Below are positions 22,494 to 34,915 of a stretch of DNA of 64,000 nucleotides, in pieces. The notes beneath the pieces were generated by a model. That model was not told the DNA's origin. It worked only from the letters and a program-made list of their open reading frames with translations, and did not search any database. Origin of the DNA: Cyanoderma ruficeps (taxonomy: Eukaryota; Chordata; Aves; Passeriformes; Timaliidae); the NCBI GenBank assembly GCA_008694505.1, contig VZDJ01000219.1, positions 12,038,010 to 12,102,009 of the forward strand. The letters are read 5' to 3'. A program made the position numbers and the translations under genes. The stretch's first letter is position 1. Each line of letters starts with the position of its first letter.

Positions 22494-25400
22494 TTGTCCT
22501 GAGGCAGCCGTTCCATCCCCTCGGGGTGCAGCGGCAAGAATTTCTCCAGGTGACATTTGGTTTTGTTCTCCTCTAAACGGACAACAAAAGAGAATTTAAT
22601 TCTCTCGCCAAGAAGCAATTCTGTGAGGGAAGAGAAACTGCTTAGGAAGCTCCTAACCAACATCTGCTCTCTCAGATAGGAAATATCCCCTGCTAGTGGA
22701 GGGAGCACAGGCAGGGCTGGCTGCCAAGTGCATGGGGACATCCCCATCCCCCTGTCCCTGCAGGGGACACTGGAGCTCACACTGCCCTATATATGGCACC
22801 CAATCCTCCCCTTGCCACCCCAGGGACCCACAGTGCCTGGCTGGGCTTCTTCCACCAAACCACCTTTGCCATCCTTACACAGCTCTGGGAAGGGTCCAAA
22901 AACCTGCAGAGAGGAGGCACAAGGAAGGAGAGAAGCACACGGGAGGCAGGAGCAGCCTCAGGGCATCCAGGCATCCTGTCCCCCAGGAGCGCAGCTGAGA
23001 CGTGGTGGCTGCCACGGGCTGGAGGCAAAGGAGCGTTTTATTTCTTTTAGATAAAAGAGAAACATCAGTAGAATGAGAAAAAAACTGTGTTGGGTTGTTT
23101 TTTTTTTCAGGCTGTCATGTGATTAAACACAGAGGAAACAGAAAGGTAGAGAACAGCCCCGAGCAGTAGAAAATGAGAAACTTTGTGTTAGAAATCTCAA
23201 GATTGGATTTTCTGGAATAAAATACATTTTGGGGTCACTCACCCAACAGTTTTGGCTGGGGAATCAAGCCTCTAAAAAGGTTATGGAACCCATTTCCTTC
23301 CCACAAATCTAAAAATTACATTTCCGTGCCAAAGCATCTTGAAACCAAGGACAAGCACCTCTGTTCCAGCATGAAGGAGACGACCATGGGAAACCATCAT
23401 CAGGTGCTTTCCCGGCCTCAGCTAAACCCCTCTTACCCAGCACTTCCCCACCACAAAGAATGCCAAGGCTGGCAGTGCCAGAGGCACAGGCTGACCCCGG
23501 CCACCTCAGGATGGTGGCCATGGGACCAGGAGCACGGTGGTGTCGCTGGGATGGTGGCCAAGGGACCCGACGGAGAGGACAAAGCCACTAGAGGGCACAA
23601 GTATGACAGAAACAAGGCCCCACAGCACGGCACCTCCAGCTTCTGCAGTTCGACAGTCCCTGAGGTCCCCAAAACCCCTCATCACCCTCACCTCCAAAAA
23701 GTGCACCCTCAGCTCTCCCCCAGCAGTGGCACACCTTCTCCTGGTGGCCCAAGACCCCACCAGGCTGTGGAGAGCAGGGTGCCCCTGGCCAGGCAGCGAG
23801 CTGTGGGTCCTGCAAGGAGCCATCTGATCATTGCCAAGGACATCTCCAACATCCTTTTGTCCTTTTCTTCTCCTTCCTCCCCCAGAGCATCCCTCAGGCA
23901 GGCGCTCCCCTCTCCACTCCTGCAGCCGCCACCGCTTTCATTAAGGCTCTTCCACCAAACCAAACACCATTTGTCAGGGAAACAGCTGCCAGAGGCAGCT
24001 CTGCTGGAACAGATGCCCCCGTGTCCCCCAGCAAGCAGCCATTATCACATCCGCCTTCCCGGAGTGCCACACACCTGCACCCACACGTGTGTGCCCACTA
24101 CCTGCCTGGCTTTGCTGTCCCCAGTGCGGGACGGGGGGCACAGAGCCTTGTTTCCAGAGCTACATTCCTGCTCCCACTCCGGGACTTCTGTGTGGGCGTC
24201 GGAGCCGCTCTCAGCATCTGGGCTGCCCCGTCACTCCACCCACCCTGGGCGTAGCTGACAGGTGCTGTTAGCCCGGGGGTGTTTGCACAGCTGTCAGGGC
24301 CTCCCGGATGGTTCTGCTCTCCTTGTTCACAATTCCCATCCCACGGGCAGCAGCCCATCTCCTCCCTGCCGGCAGGAACCCAGAGCCGCTGGAGGCAGAG
24401 GCAGCAACACCCTCCGACCCCGTGCAGACAGGGCCTGATGCTGATTAAACGCAGCCCCGGTGCTGATAATTAATTTCTCAGAGGATGAATTACTTGAGAA
24501 AGCTCCAGAATTAATGTTGTTCTTCCTGCTTGCCACAAAAATGCTAGATCTGTTTGGGCTTTGAAAAACAACAAAAAGCAAAGGGGAAGAGCATCCCCTG
24601 ATGAAGAACTGCAGCCGTGCCCTGGGCAAGGGGTGCCTGCTGGGTTTGGGATTTCTGCTGGGGCTGTTCTCTGGATCCACGAGGTTGCAGGCAAGACTAG
24701 AGGATGTGCTGGGGCTGCCATGTCCCAGCAGTCAGGAGACCCTCACAGCTGGCTATGGGCAAACCCCCTCCAGCAGCTCCTTAGACCCACCTCAGTCCCC
24801 ACCTTGGGCTGAGACATCCCCGTCTCCCCATGGGAGCTGCCCAGGGAACCACAGAGATGTGCGTGGAGAACATCCAGCTGGCCTCTCCCCAGACACTGCG
24901 TGCCATCCATGGGGCTGGATGTGGCTGTCCCCACGCCGGAGCTGCAGGGCAGGAGCCGGTCCCCGCGTCCCTCAGCCCGCCCGCCGCCGCTCGGCTCCCT
25001 GCGGGCGCTGGCGCAGGGCCGCGCTGGATGCGAATGCGGAGCGAGCAGCCCCTGCAGACAGCACTATTACGCAGGGCTCTCCATCCCTTTTGCTTAATAG
25101 GAAGCATTTTTCTGTTTCATTTCCCTTACCCTTGCAGCTGAAACCGCCTTTCTGCAGCAAAACACACCAAGCCAAGGAAATCCTTCTCCCTTCGCAGCTC
25201 GCAAACGCCCCTCCCTCCTCCATCAGCAGGAATGTTCACCCCACAGTCCTCCCCATGCCCGGGGTACGTTGTACTGTTGGGGGGACAAGTGAACCCCACC
25301 CCTGTCCTCCCACGGGCACCCAGGAGACAGCAGGGACAGAGACACTGAGGGGGCTGCAGGATTCTCTTCTCTCCATGTACAGATCTTACAAATATTCCCA

Positions 25401-25515
25401 AACACGGCAGAAGGCAAAGGCCTGCCCTCGGCTCACCTCCTCTGGCCCTCCCTGAGGGCACTTCACTCGCTTGGCCTGCTTCAAGGCTGAGCTAAGTCCA
25501 CCATTCGTTATTGGG

Positions 25516-25533
25516 TAATTAAGCTCTTAATTA
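25516..25533. promoter_or_regulatory. Perfect 8-bp inverted repeat of homeodomain sites
   Basis: TAATTAAG-CT-CTTAATTA forms perfect 8-base arms around a 2-base spacer. Each arm holds a TAATTA core bound by paired-like and LIM homeodomain proteins. It sits in an AT-rich island (25500-25545) within GC-rich DNA, which suggests a regulatory site. Confidence 0.3.
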
Positions 25534-27029
25534 ACAGGCTGATTTCCCCTCAGAGCCCTGCCAGCAACTCCTGGTCCCTTTGTCAGCTGCCTCCCGGCAG
25601 GGCAAAACCTGCAGGGCCTGGGAAGTGCTCCTGTCCCAGGGATGGCTCCGAGCTGTTATTCCTACCTCCCCCATGATCTGTTCCTGCCAGCCTGGCGCTG
25701 GGGCACCGTGACCCAGCCTGAAGGCGTGAGCCTGCTCCAAAAATACGCCTGCAGCACAAATGAGCCTGACACCTGTGTGGGCTCAGAGTGGCACCAAGGA
25801 GTCCGGGGCAAACAGGGGCGAGACCTTGCCACCATGAGTGATGTTTAAGCCTAAACCTCCAAGACAAGAAAACCTCCCTGCTTATACGCCTTAAGAAAAA
25901 AAAAAGGAAAAAAATACGATATTCGAGATATTCCTGCCGAAAGAAAAAAATCTCTCAGCAACCTCTGCCGACAGCAAATCCCCTCTGCTTGCTCCTCCCT
26001 CCTTCGGGACTGAGCTGGGAAAGGAGGCAGCAGTGCCATGCCCCAACCCCAAGCTGGCTGGACCGCAGGGGATAACATGGACACCCTGCCCCGGGCTCCC
26101 CACCAGCCTCCAAACCTCAGAGAACCGCAGCAAACCAGCCGTGATGAGCCGCCGAACTCGGTGAGATGGCAGGGGCTGCCCTGCAGCGCTCCGTGTATTC
26201 ATCACTTGTCAGTTCCCCTTAGCCGTGAAAAGAGAGTTATCCTCCCCCCGGGGCAGAGCCGTCCCGTTCCCAGCAGGGCTGGGGACACGGAAGGCTGGCA
26301 CTGAGCGGTCCCCATCCCGCTGCCGGGGTGTCTGGGTGGGAGGAGAGACGCGAGTTTGGCTAATCCAAGTGGAAACTAATTGTGTTTCATTGAGGTTTTA
26401 TCTCTGCAACTGGCAACGTGCTCCTGCAGGAGATTTAGTGTGGAGTTGTCTGGTCCCTGCCAAGAAGGCTGTGGGTTTTTTTTAGAGAAAGCACATTATG
26501 CATCAAAGTTGAAATTCAAATCCCTTTTCCTTCATTCCCGGAGTATATTTATGACGCTCCAGATATTCCTCGGTGCATCACAGTTTGTGGGGAGCCCCCA
26601 GTCACTGCAGGATCCCGGGACCAGCTCAAAGAGCTGCCTGAACTTCTTCTGCCTTATGGCTTTTCCCTTTGCTGTCAGCTGTTGCTGCAGGGGACTGTGG
26701 GCAGGCGGGGATGAGGCTGATGTACATGAACGGCTCCAGGTGAACTCCCCCCAGCCCTCCCAGGGCTTCCCAACACCAGGGTTGCTCCTCTCCCTGCTGT
26801 CATTTCCACACCCTCATGCCCCTGTGTGCAGTCCCATCCCTGCAGTCTCATCCTGGATGGGGTTGGCAGCAAACCGAGTATTTTTCCCTAAAGATGCTGC
26901 ACTTCTCCCTTCGTGGGGGTTTAGCAGGTTTCCAGTACAGCCATGCCAAGAGGTGAATCAGCCCAGCCTGGAGCCTGCACCAAGAAGGGGGAGGAAAGAG
27001 GGGGGCACAAAGAGGGGCGGTTATGAGAG

Positions 27030-27063
27030 TGCAGAGAGGGAAACAGACTGCAGAGAGGGAAAC
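27030..27063 (+). repeat. Short direct repeat, two 15-base copies
   Basis: TGCAGAGAGGGAAAC is present at 27030-27044 and again at 27049-27063, a period of 19 bases. This is a small local duplication with no evident function. Confidence 0.8.
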
Positions 27064-29204
27064 GCAGGCTGCAAACCCTTTGGGGTGTAAACCCACCTGT
27101 TTTGCTGAAGCAGGCTGGGAGGGTGGATGGGTGGAGGGCTCCTTCTCCCCACCCAGCAGCTCCTCTCAAGGCATCAGGACAGGCCCAGCATCTGCAGTCA
27201 CTGGAAAATCACGCTCCATTTCCAGAAAGGAAAGCAAAGTGTAAATCTCCCTCTCAGACACATATTTGTTCCTCTGCAGCAAGAAAAGTGGTGAAAGCTT
27301 TAATTTCCAAGCTGGGAGGGAGAGACAAATACATCAGCAGCACCCTGGGCGCAGAGGAAAAAAAACCCCATCAATTCTGGGATTACACCAGTGGCCACCG
27401 AGATTTCTCCCTCCCTGGCTATAATCCAGAAACACCACAGGTTTCTCTGCTGGCCCCGCAGCTCTTACCTCTCACTGTGTTTGGGGAAAATCTGGATGCC
27501 ATCGTGGTCATGAGGGTGGTTATTGCACCGGTGTTTGCCCGCAAGTGCCAGGCTGGGGGGAGGCAGGGATTCCCCTGGCTGCATTTCACATTCAGAGCAG
27601 GCTGGCCGTAGTGCTCGGCTCTCCCCAGAGATTCCCTTCATAAGAGGGAGCAAATTCCACTTATCTATCCCGGGGAAATTTGCATTTTAAATATCCCAAC
27701 TCCAAATGTCACCCAGTTTGATCCCCTAAGCTGAACAAATGCAGTGGAGCAGGGAGGGGGCCAGGGTGGCTCCCCAGTGTGAACAGCCAGGAAGAAAGGA
27801 AAAAACCAAGGCTAAAAGCCTGTACAGATGTTTGATCTGTGCTGAGGTTGAGGACGGGAGCAAACATGGCAGAGACCTTCCCCTTCTTGCAGCCCCCATC
27901 GGGCAGGACACGGGGGAACAGGTATCCGAGGCTCCAACCATTAAGGATTAGGGATTTTGTGTCTGAGATTTTGTTTACACAATAAGACTTAAGACTGCAT
28001 GGAGTGTAGGTGGATTCTCCCCGGTGCCTGCAGAGGGATTAGTGCCTATAAAGCAGCCAGAACGAGCTAAAAATTGGAGAGATCAAAGTGCAGGAAGAGG
28101 AATCCCACGTTCTGGGGAGTGGGAGGAGAAGGGAGGAAGAGGGCAGTGGTCAAACCTGAAACAATTGGGGCTGCTGGCCCTGGAGAGCCTGGGGAAAGGC
28201 ATGGAGCATCCTCACACTGCAGCTGCAGTGCCAGAAAGCATCTCAGGGAGCAGCCGGACCTCAGGTGTTTTCCTTCCTCTCCTGAGGCTGCAAAATCTCC
28301 CTGACCAGCTCTAGGCTGCAGGAGAGGCATGACCCCAGCCCTTCCTGAGCTCTCTGCTGGCACAGGGCCATCTCTGGGGAGCACAGCAGAAAAGGGGTGT
28401 CCAGCCTGAACCCCTCTGCAGTGCTGGGACACAGGGGGGGCCCTGCAGGGAGGGGAGCCTGATCCTGCTGGTCCCCCATGACCAAGGTGACACTGCCACA
28501 TGTCAGCCCATGTCACATGAGGGGGGAACACACTCACCTGGGCCTGGGGGGGCTCTGCCAAAGCCTGGACCTGCAGTGCCCAGCCTGCTCTCCCTGCCTG
28601 GCTGAGCAAATGAGCCTTCTCCTCTTTTCCTCATTAGAGCCATGAGCTGATTCGATTAAACGGGGCACCAGCCCTTGTCCTCAGAAGGCAAATGGGATGA
28701 ATGTTTAAGGCATGAAGTTTTCTGGCCCCCAGCACCTCGTTACCGGTCCAACCCCCAGTGCACAGGGCACTGCCTCCTGCCAGCCCCCTGCCTGCCCTGC
28801 ACCTGGGGGCAGATAAACTCCCCTAGGGCAGGAGCAGTGCCAGCCTTGCACTATTCTTGGCCCCAGGGACCCAAGCTCAGTGGGGCCACATGCCCAGAAA
28901 AGCAGCCCAGGCACAGCAGGCTTACAGTCACCTCCAGTGCTGGTACTTGGGGGCGTCTCTGGCTGCAGCAGCCCATGGCTGTGGGGCTCACAGGTCTGCA
29001 GGCAGCCCCTTTTCCTCCTTGGCAGTGGCTGAGTTTGCTCCATCATTCTTTTTTGGGAGGCACAGGATGCCTGTGCTTCTCCACACAGCCTCCCTGCATC
29101 CCGAGCCTCTCCTCACTCAGGCACGGGACACAAGTCTTATCCTCACCCCTGTCTCCAAACCTGCAGGCAGGCAGGCACTCCTTTGCCAGAAATTAGTCTG
29201 AAAT

Positions 29205-29360
29205 GGTTCAGAGAACTAATTCCCACCCTCCTTAATGCATGGAAGCTTCTCACGCTAAATCTATACAGACACAATTAGCATTATTCATATTCCATATGCT
29301 CCGCTCCCTTGTGATGAATATTAATCTCCTTCCCGCTCCCAGGCATTAGAGATAACGGCG
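29205..29360. promoter_or_regulatory. AT-rich candidate conserved non-coding element
   Basis: About 150 bases rich in homeodomain and POU-like cores: AACTAATTCC, CCTTAATGCATGG, ACAATTAGCATTATTCATATTCC and GAATATTAATCTCC. They stand out from flanking GC-rich, low-complexity DNA. No open frame or splice signals are seen. It is proposed as an enhancer on composition and motif content only. Confidence 0.3.
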
Positions 29361-31329
29361 TTGCACGGTGCTGCTGCTGCAGAGGCACAGAGGGTCTGAG
29401 GGAGTGATGCTGCAGGTGGAGACAGGCTCATCCCCATGTCGGGAAGGGCAGATTTTTTGTCCTTTTGGAGCAGGGCTGGTTTTACAGTTGTGGGCTGGGC
29501 TGAAGCAGGGTGTCCTCTCTGCTCCCACTCCCAGCTGAACTGGTCTCTGCTGGGGCTGCTTCAGTCCCCCCCGGGCACATGGTTGTGTCAGGCATCATGA
29601 AACCCCAAACCTCCCTGCACCTTCCAGCCCTCCACAGACTCTGGAGGGGGAGTAGGACTCAGTCAGACTGTCCTGCTTCTGCCAGCTCACATTTCACAGC
29701 GTTTCTTGGGCTGAGAAGTGGTCACGGGCATTGCAGGAGCTGAGCTGATGCTTCTTGGTGCTGCCCAGGACAGGAGCAGCTTTGCCGGCATCGCAGAGCC
29801 TCCCTGCTGTGTGTAGCCCCTGAAATCAGCACAGCTGGGCCACTGCAGCACCTGGATGACTGTCCCAGCCCTGCTCCCACCCCTCTGCACAGCATCTCGC
29901 CCTAAACGGGGCGCAGCAGCACCCACCGATGCTGCAAGAGCAGCGCGAGAAGGCGGCGGAGGAAACGGTGCAGCCGCTGCAGCTCATGCACCGCCGCTCT
30001 CACGCAGGGATACGGCAGGGTTTACAGTTCAAGGAGGGGCCATCCCGCACCAGGCAGGGCTGCACGGACCCTACACAGCCCCATGTCCGTCTGTCCGTCC
30101 GTGCTTTTCTTCCACACGTGGCTCCAGGCCAGGGGGTCTGGGGGCTGCGAATTGAAACGCCATACGTGCGGTGGGGGTGGAGGGGATACAGGCCAGGAGG
30201 CACCGCGTCTCTATACATCCACTCGCACGCCTAATCCGCTGCCGGGGAGTGGAGCGTCAGGTCCCCCATCTGCTCCGCAGCTCACATCATTAGCTGGCTG
30301 GTTTCCGAGCCGGCACCGAGCAGAGGTGGGAGTCGAGCAGAGAGGGGAGAAGGGAGGCTGCTCCCATCCCCACGCACCATCCCATGTCGGCAGGCTGGGG
30401 AGCTTGGGAGGATCCTGCCCCTTGCCGGAGCCGGCGGGCAGCACACAGGGGGCAGAGGGGGGCGTGGGTAGAGGGGGAGGTCGATTCCTGTGGGTTCCTG
30501 GGTTGCTGCTGTGCTCCAGGCTCCCCCCTGGGCAATGTGAGGGGCACAGGGCATCTCCTGGCTCATCACGGATGCTGCCCACACTTTAACTTTGCCCCAG
30601 GGCAGCAGAAGTCCCCACAGCTGGTTCTTTGCTGCGGGCAAGCCAGCGAGCACCCACAGCCACCAGCCCACTCACAAAGCTCAGCTCCACCACACAGATC
30701 CAGCCACACCAACCATCCCCACTGCCTCTAACCCTGTGTGATGGCCCTGGGACACAGCCCCTTTAAATCCCCACACTCACCGGCTGGGCTGGGACACCGT
30801 AAAGGGAAAAATAAGGCAAAGAAATTATTTTATTCTCGCCAGCAAGCCTGGATTGCTGCCCGTTCCTCGGCTCCGCGCTGCCAGCCCGCCCACGCACCGC
30901 ACGGCGAGGACTGCAGAGGCCAGCGTGGGCCAGGGGGTGCCAGGGGGGTCGGGGTGCAGCAAGGGACCCCCATGCTGGACACCTCTGCTCACTGGGATGC
31001 CGTGGAGGGAGATGTCCAACCCGGCTGTTCTCTCCCTGGGATGCACAGAACATCCTCCTGCTCCATTATCTGCCCCATTCTCTGGGGCTCTTCCCATCTC
31101 CGAGCTCTAAGAGGGGTCAAACTCATCCAAAATCCCTGATGAACTCCCGAGCTTGGGGCCACAAGGACCTAATCCAGCCAGCAGTGCTGAGAAAATGGGG
31201 GTTTCTCAGCAAGCAGCAATGAAAAGGGGGTCAGAGGGATGAAGGGGCTGGGGGACAAGTGGAGCAGGAGGAAAACAACCCCACATTCCCCCAGGGTCAC
31301 TCTCCCCCTCTGCTTTCACGCCCGGCTGG

Positions 31330-31465
31330 GTTCCTTCATTACTTACCCAAGCTGTAAATTGTCTAATTTGGAGCACACCATTTATCCCTGATGTGCACTT
31401 GAGCAGCCAGATTTTGTTTTCAGGTGTGTAATTAATTTTTTTTAACGTGATTTCTCTCCTAGGAA
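31330..31465. promoter_or_regulatory. AT-rich candidate regulatory island
   Basis: A patch with TGTAAATTGTCTAATTTGG, a TGATGTGCACTTGAG segment (NKX2-type CACTTGA core) and GTGTAATTAATT. It is non-coding and clearly different in composition from its surroundings. Function is inferred only. Confidence 0.22.
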
Positions 31466-33120
31466 ACTGCAAACAAACAGTTCCGGCTTTCATGGCTGGG
31501 CAGCTCGGGTGAGCGTCAGGGCAGGGATTAGGCAGACAAGGAGCCGAGGCTGGATCTCAGAGGATGTGAGGGGCTGGGGTTTTGCAGAAACCCCTTGCTC
31601 CTACTTTCCAAATCTGTCATCTTTCAGTGCAGCCCTCTGCTTCCTCCAGCATCACCATGCTGCCCATGGGCCCTGGAGAAGGCTTGAAAGGGGAAGCAAC
31701 AGCCACCTTCCCTGTTCCCAACTCAATCTGCAGGGAATTACCATTTTTATTAAGACCTAACATGTCCTTGGCTGCTGGGAATGTGATTTGCTCCTGGAAT
31801 GAGATTACAGCAGCTCCTGAGGATCCCATATCAGCATCCACCTCACCCTGATGATGCTGCCATCCCCACACAGAGGTGTCTCCATCAGTGGATGCTCACA
31901 GGCATCTCCACTACATCATCCCCGGAATGTTTGCCGTCTGGGAATGACGGCGGCTATTTTTGGCATCACCCATCACCTCTCCCAGGGCAGGCACAAGGGA
32001 GGATGGAGGAGAAGCAATGCCGAGGGTGGGTTGTGCCTTCCCCCTGCTGCACGTCCCAGTGCCCAGCTGAGTGTGGGTCGGGGACTCAGGGGTTTCCAGT
32101 GCTGCTCTGCATCCCGAGCCAGAGCGATCCTCCTCTGAGCAGCGCAGAGAATCACCTGCTGTGAGTGTGCGAGAGAAATCTCTTCAACGCTCCTGCTGCC
32201 AGGGAAGTTGTTGGATGACTTTTGCCGGCGGTTTTCCAGATGAAAGGAGGTGAAAATCACCTCCATTAGTTGGCAGAGGCAGGTGGGAGGATCTGTGGAG
32301 AGAGCACCTTGGGGCTGACTGTGAGGATCCCAACCCTCTGGCCTGAAAGCTCCCTGGGCATGGGGTGGCAGTTTGGGGGCACAGGAGATGCCCTTGTGCC
32401 ACCCCAACAAGGGGACTTGGGATGGTGCTGCTGCTGTGGGAGTTTAGGGGTGTCTGGGGGGGAGCAGCCATTCGGGAGGACTCCAGCTGGTGACACCCCT
32501 GGGACAGGTCCTGCCCTTCTCTGCTTCTACCAGCAGAGCGGTCCCACCAGTGGCAGCTGCCTGCAAAATAAATCCACAGCCCCCCCATAAAATGATCCTC
32601 CAGGAGTGGATCTTGGCCACCCCAAAACAGGCTATAACCTCTTGAGGGGGGATTCCACCACCCAGACCCCCAGAACCGTGGGCCAGAGTTCTTGGGGGTG
32701 TTTTCCTATGAGTTTGATTATCTGTTGTGACTTTTGGGAAGGGACAGTGCAGTCTTCAGGGGCCACAGGAGGGGGCTGGCTGTTCTGCTCCCCCATCCTG
32801 CTCCCCTTTGTGCTTTGAAACTGATTTCCAAGGAGCTGCTTAGCATTCGGAGCAGGCGCCCACACTGTTTCAGGGCAAAAACTCCGGTTTGCTTTCAAAA
32901 ACAGATCAATCTTCTGCAGTCTGCCATGAAGGGCAGCTCCTGCCCTCCAAAACAGGACAGAGGGCACATGCAGGCCTGGCTTGGCTTTCCCAAATGTATA
33001 TGGCATAAAGTGTGCATGCTCCATCCCACAGCCCCTCATCCATCACCGCCCAGCTCTGCAAGCCCCTGCGTTCAAAGGGAAAGACATCAAAACCCCAATC
33101 TCTTCAATTTCCTTTTGGTC

Positions 33121-33139
33121 TTTTTTTTTTTTTTTTTTT
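33121..33139 (+). repeat. Poly-T tract
   Basis: Nineteen consecutive T bases. This could be the complement of a retro-element poly-A tail or a simple slippage repeat; no flanking element is recognisable. Confidence 0.9.
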
Positions 33140-34769
33140 CCCTTCTCCACTGAAGGAGTTCAGCTCCCAGTTATTGCCTGCACAGACAGAGAGAAGAAAA
33201 TTTCCAGGAATTACTGCTCTCTCTGGGAAATTCATCATAAGGGTCCAGGCAGCTGAGTTGATGCCAGGCACTTCCTGCCCAATTTTGGGACTGTGGGCAG
33301 ACTGTATTCTGGCTGTCCCCAGCATTCACCAGGAACCAGCACCTTTTCCCACCGAGGTTTGGTGCCCCATGAGGGGAACAAGCTCACCTTCCTAAGGAGA
33401 ATGGCTGATTTATCTGCACTCCCTTTCCTGACAGAGGCCTGGCTGTGGGCTCACCAGGCGGAGGAGGCAATACTGAAATAGCTTCTTTTCTTATACTTCA
33501 CGTGGGGATTATTATTATGCCTCTCATGAGTCCCCCCTCAGCTGCCAGCACAGGAAAAAACCCCGTGGTGTCACCATCAGCAGCACTGCCACCAGGCAAA
33601 ATGGGATTGTGTCCCCTGGCACTGCAGCCAGGCCTCTGGCACCATGGGCTTCCCTCTTCCACCCACACACGGTGGGAACATCCTCCCAGGCACCTGCAGT
33701 GGCACAGGCAGAGCTGTGGAGCTGAGCATCTCCTCCTGCACTGCACCTGCACAGCCACTGCTGCTGCCATGGAGGGTGAAACGTGTCCCTGCAGGGTGCA
33801 AATTCCCAGCACGCCACAAGCCCACGGACCTTTGCTCCAAAATGTTTGCTTATGACTAATCACAGCTATCCCAGCGCCAGCTGGGGACCAGTGGCTGCTG
33901 TCCCTGTGGCCTTGGCAGCCACCACCTCACCAGGGCCCGGTGGCAAAGCCCCTGGCTGTGACAGCACTGCAGCTCTTGGGGACTCTTATCCTAAATGCAC
34001 AGGAGAAGTGGGTCCAACTCCAGCCCACCCATGGCCATCTCCTCCTGGGAGCTCTGGGGCAGTGACAGGGCTGGTGGCTCCCATTAGCAAGGTGAAGGCT
34101 GGGGAGAAAAATGACTATTGATCGTCCCTGCGAGTCCAGCATGAGGCACGCACAGCCCACGGCCACGATCGATAGAGCCAGGGAGGCATTTGCTCTCACT
34201 GAGGTTTCTGTGTCTGTCTGGGGCTCCAGGAGGGAAGCCTGTGCTGTGCCAGCGTCCAGCATGGCCCCTGCACAGCTCCATCCTCCACAGAGCACCTCTG
34301 TCAAGCTCTCCAAGCTGGTATTTCCATCTGTAGGAAGCTCGAGGGTAGGGATGCTCACACTTGCATGGCAGGGGTGAGAAGGCAAAGCAGCCATCCCACG
34401 GCTGTGGTCTCTCCATCCCTCAGTTTCCACATTGGTGGCATTGGAAACAGCCCCAGGGATTCTCTGCCTGCCAGGGCTTCGTCTCTCAGAGCCCCGTGGG
34501 CTCCCATCTCGGCAGGGATGCTCTGTGCACACGGGCTCCCCTCGGACCTGCGTTCCTGTCCTGCTCCACATCCCCAGGGCGGACTGTCCTGGTGTTTCAC
34601 GGGGCGCCCAGCCTTGGTGCAAACGGAGGAACGCGCTGAAAATCGGAGATTTCCTTCCCTCCAGAGGAGGATGTCGGCAGAGGATGAAGGCAGAACTACA
34701 CTTCCCAGAGTGCTCCTGGCACTGCCGGGGGAAAGGCTGAGGGACCCAGGCACCAGCTCCTCCCTGCTC

Positions 34770-34915
34770 CTGTATTATTCCTCTTCTTGTTTATTTGTGG
34801 GTTTTCTGCACTTAACTGTCTGCCTCATCCACGTAATTGGGGGATTATTGCCGCTACCTGCCCGCCCGCCAGAGCCCAACTCATTACCGGGGCTTATTTA
34901 TTAGCAGCAGGAACG
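34770..34915. promoter_or_regulatory. Candidate regulatory island with forkhead and homeodomain motifs
   Basis: Contains TGTTTATTTG (forkhead-like), ACGTAATTGGGGGATTATTG, CTCATTACC and TTATTTATTAGC within 140 bases, flanked by GC-rich sequence. No coding potential is seen. Role is inferred from motif clustering. Confidence 0.25.

Noticed and set aside
23326..24258. 310-codon plus-strand open frame
   Set aside because: Ser/Pro/His-rich, with no domain, initiation context or conservation I can recognise; probably chance in stop-poor, C-rich DNA.
28130..28320. Suspected additional CR1 copy
   Set aside because: A few words resemble CR1 text, but the characteristic order of blocks and the tail repeat are absent.
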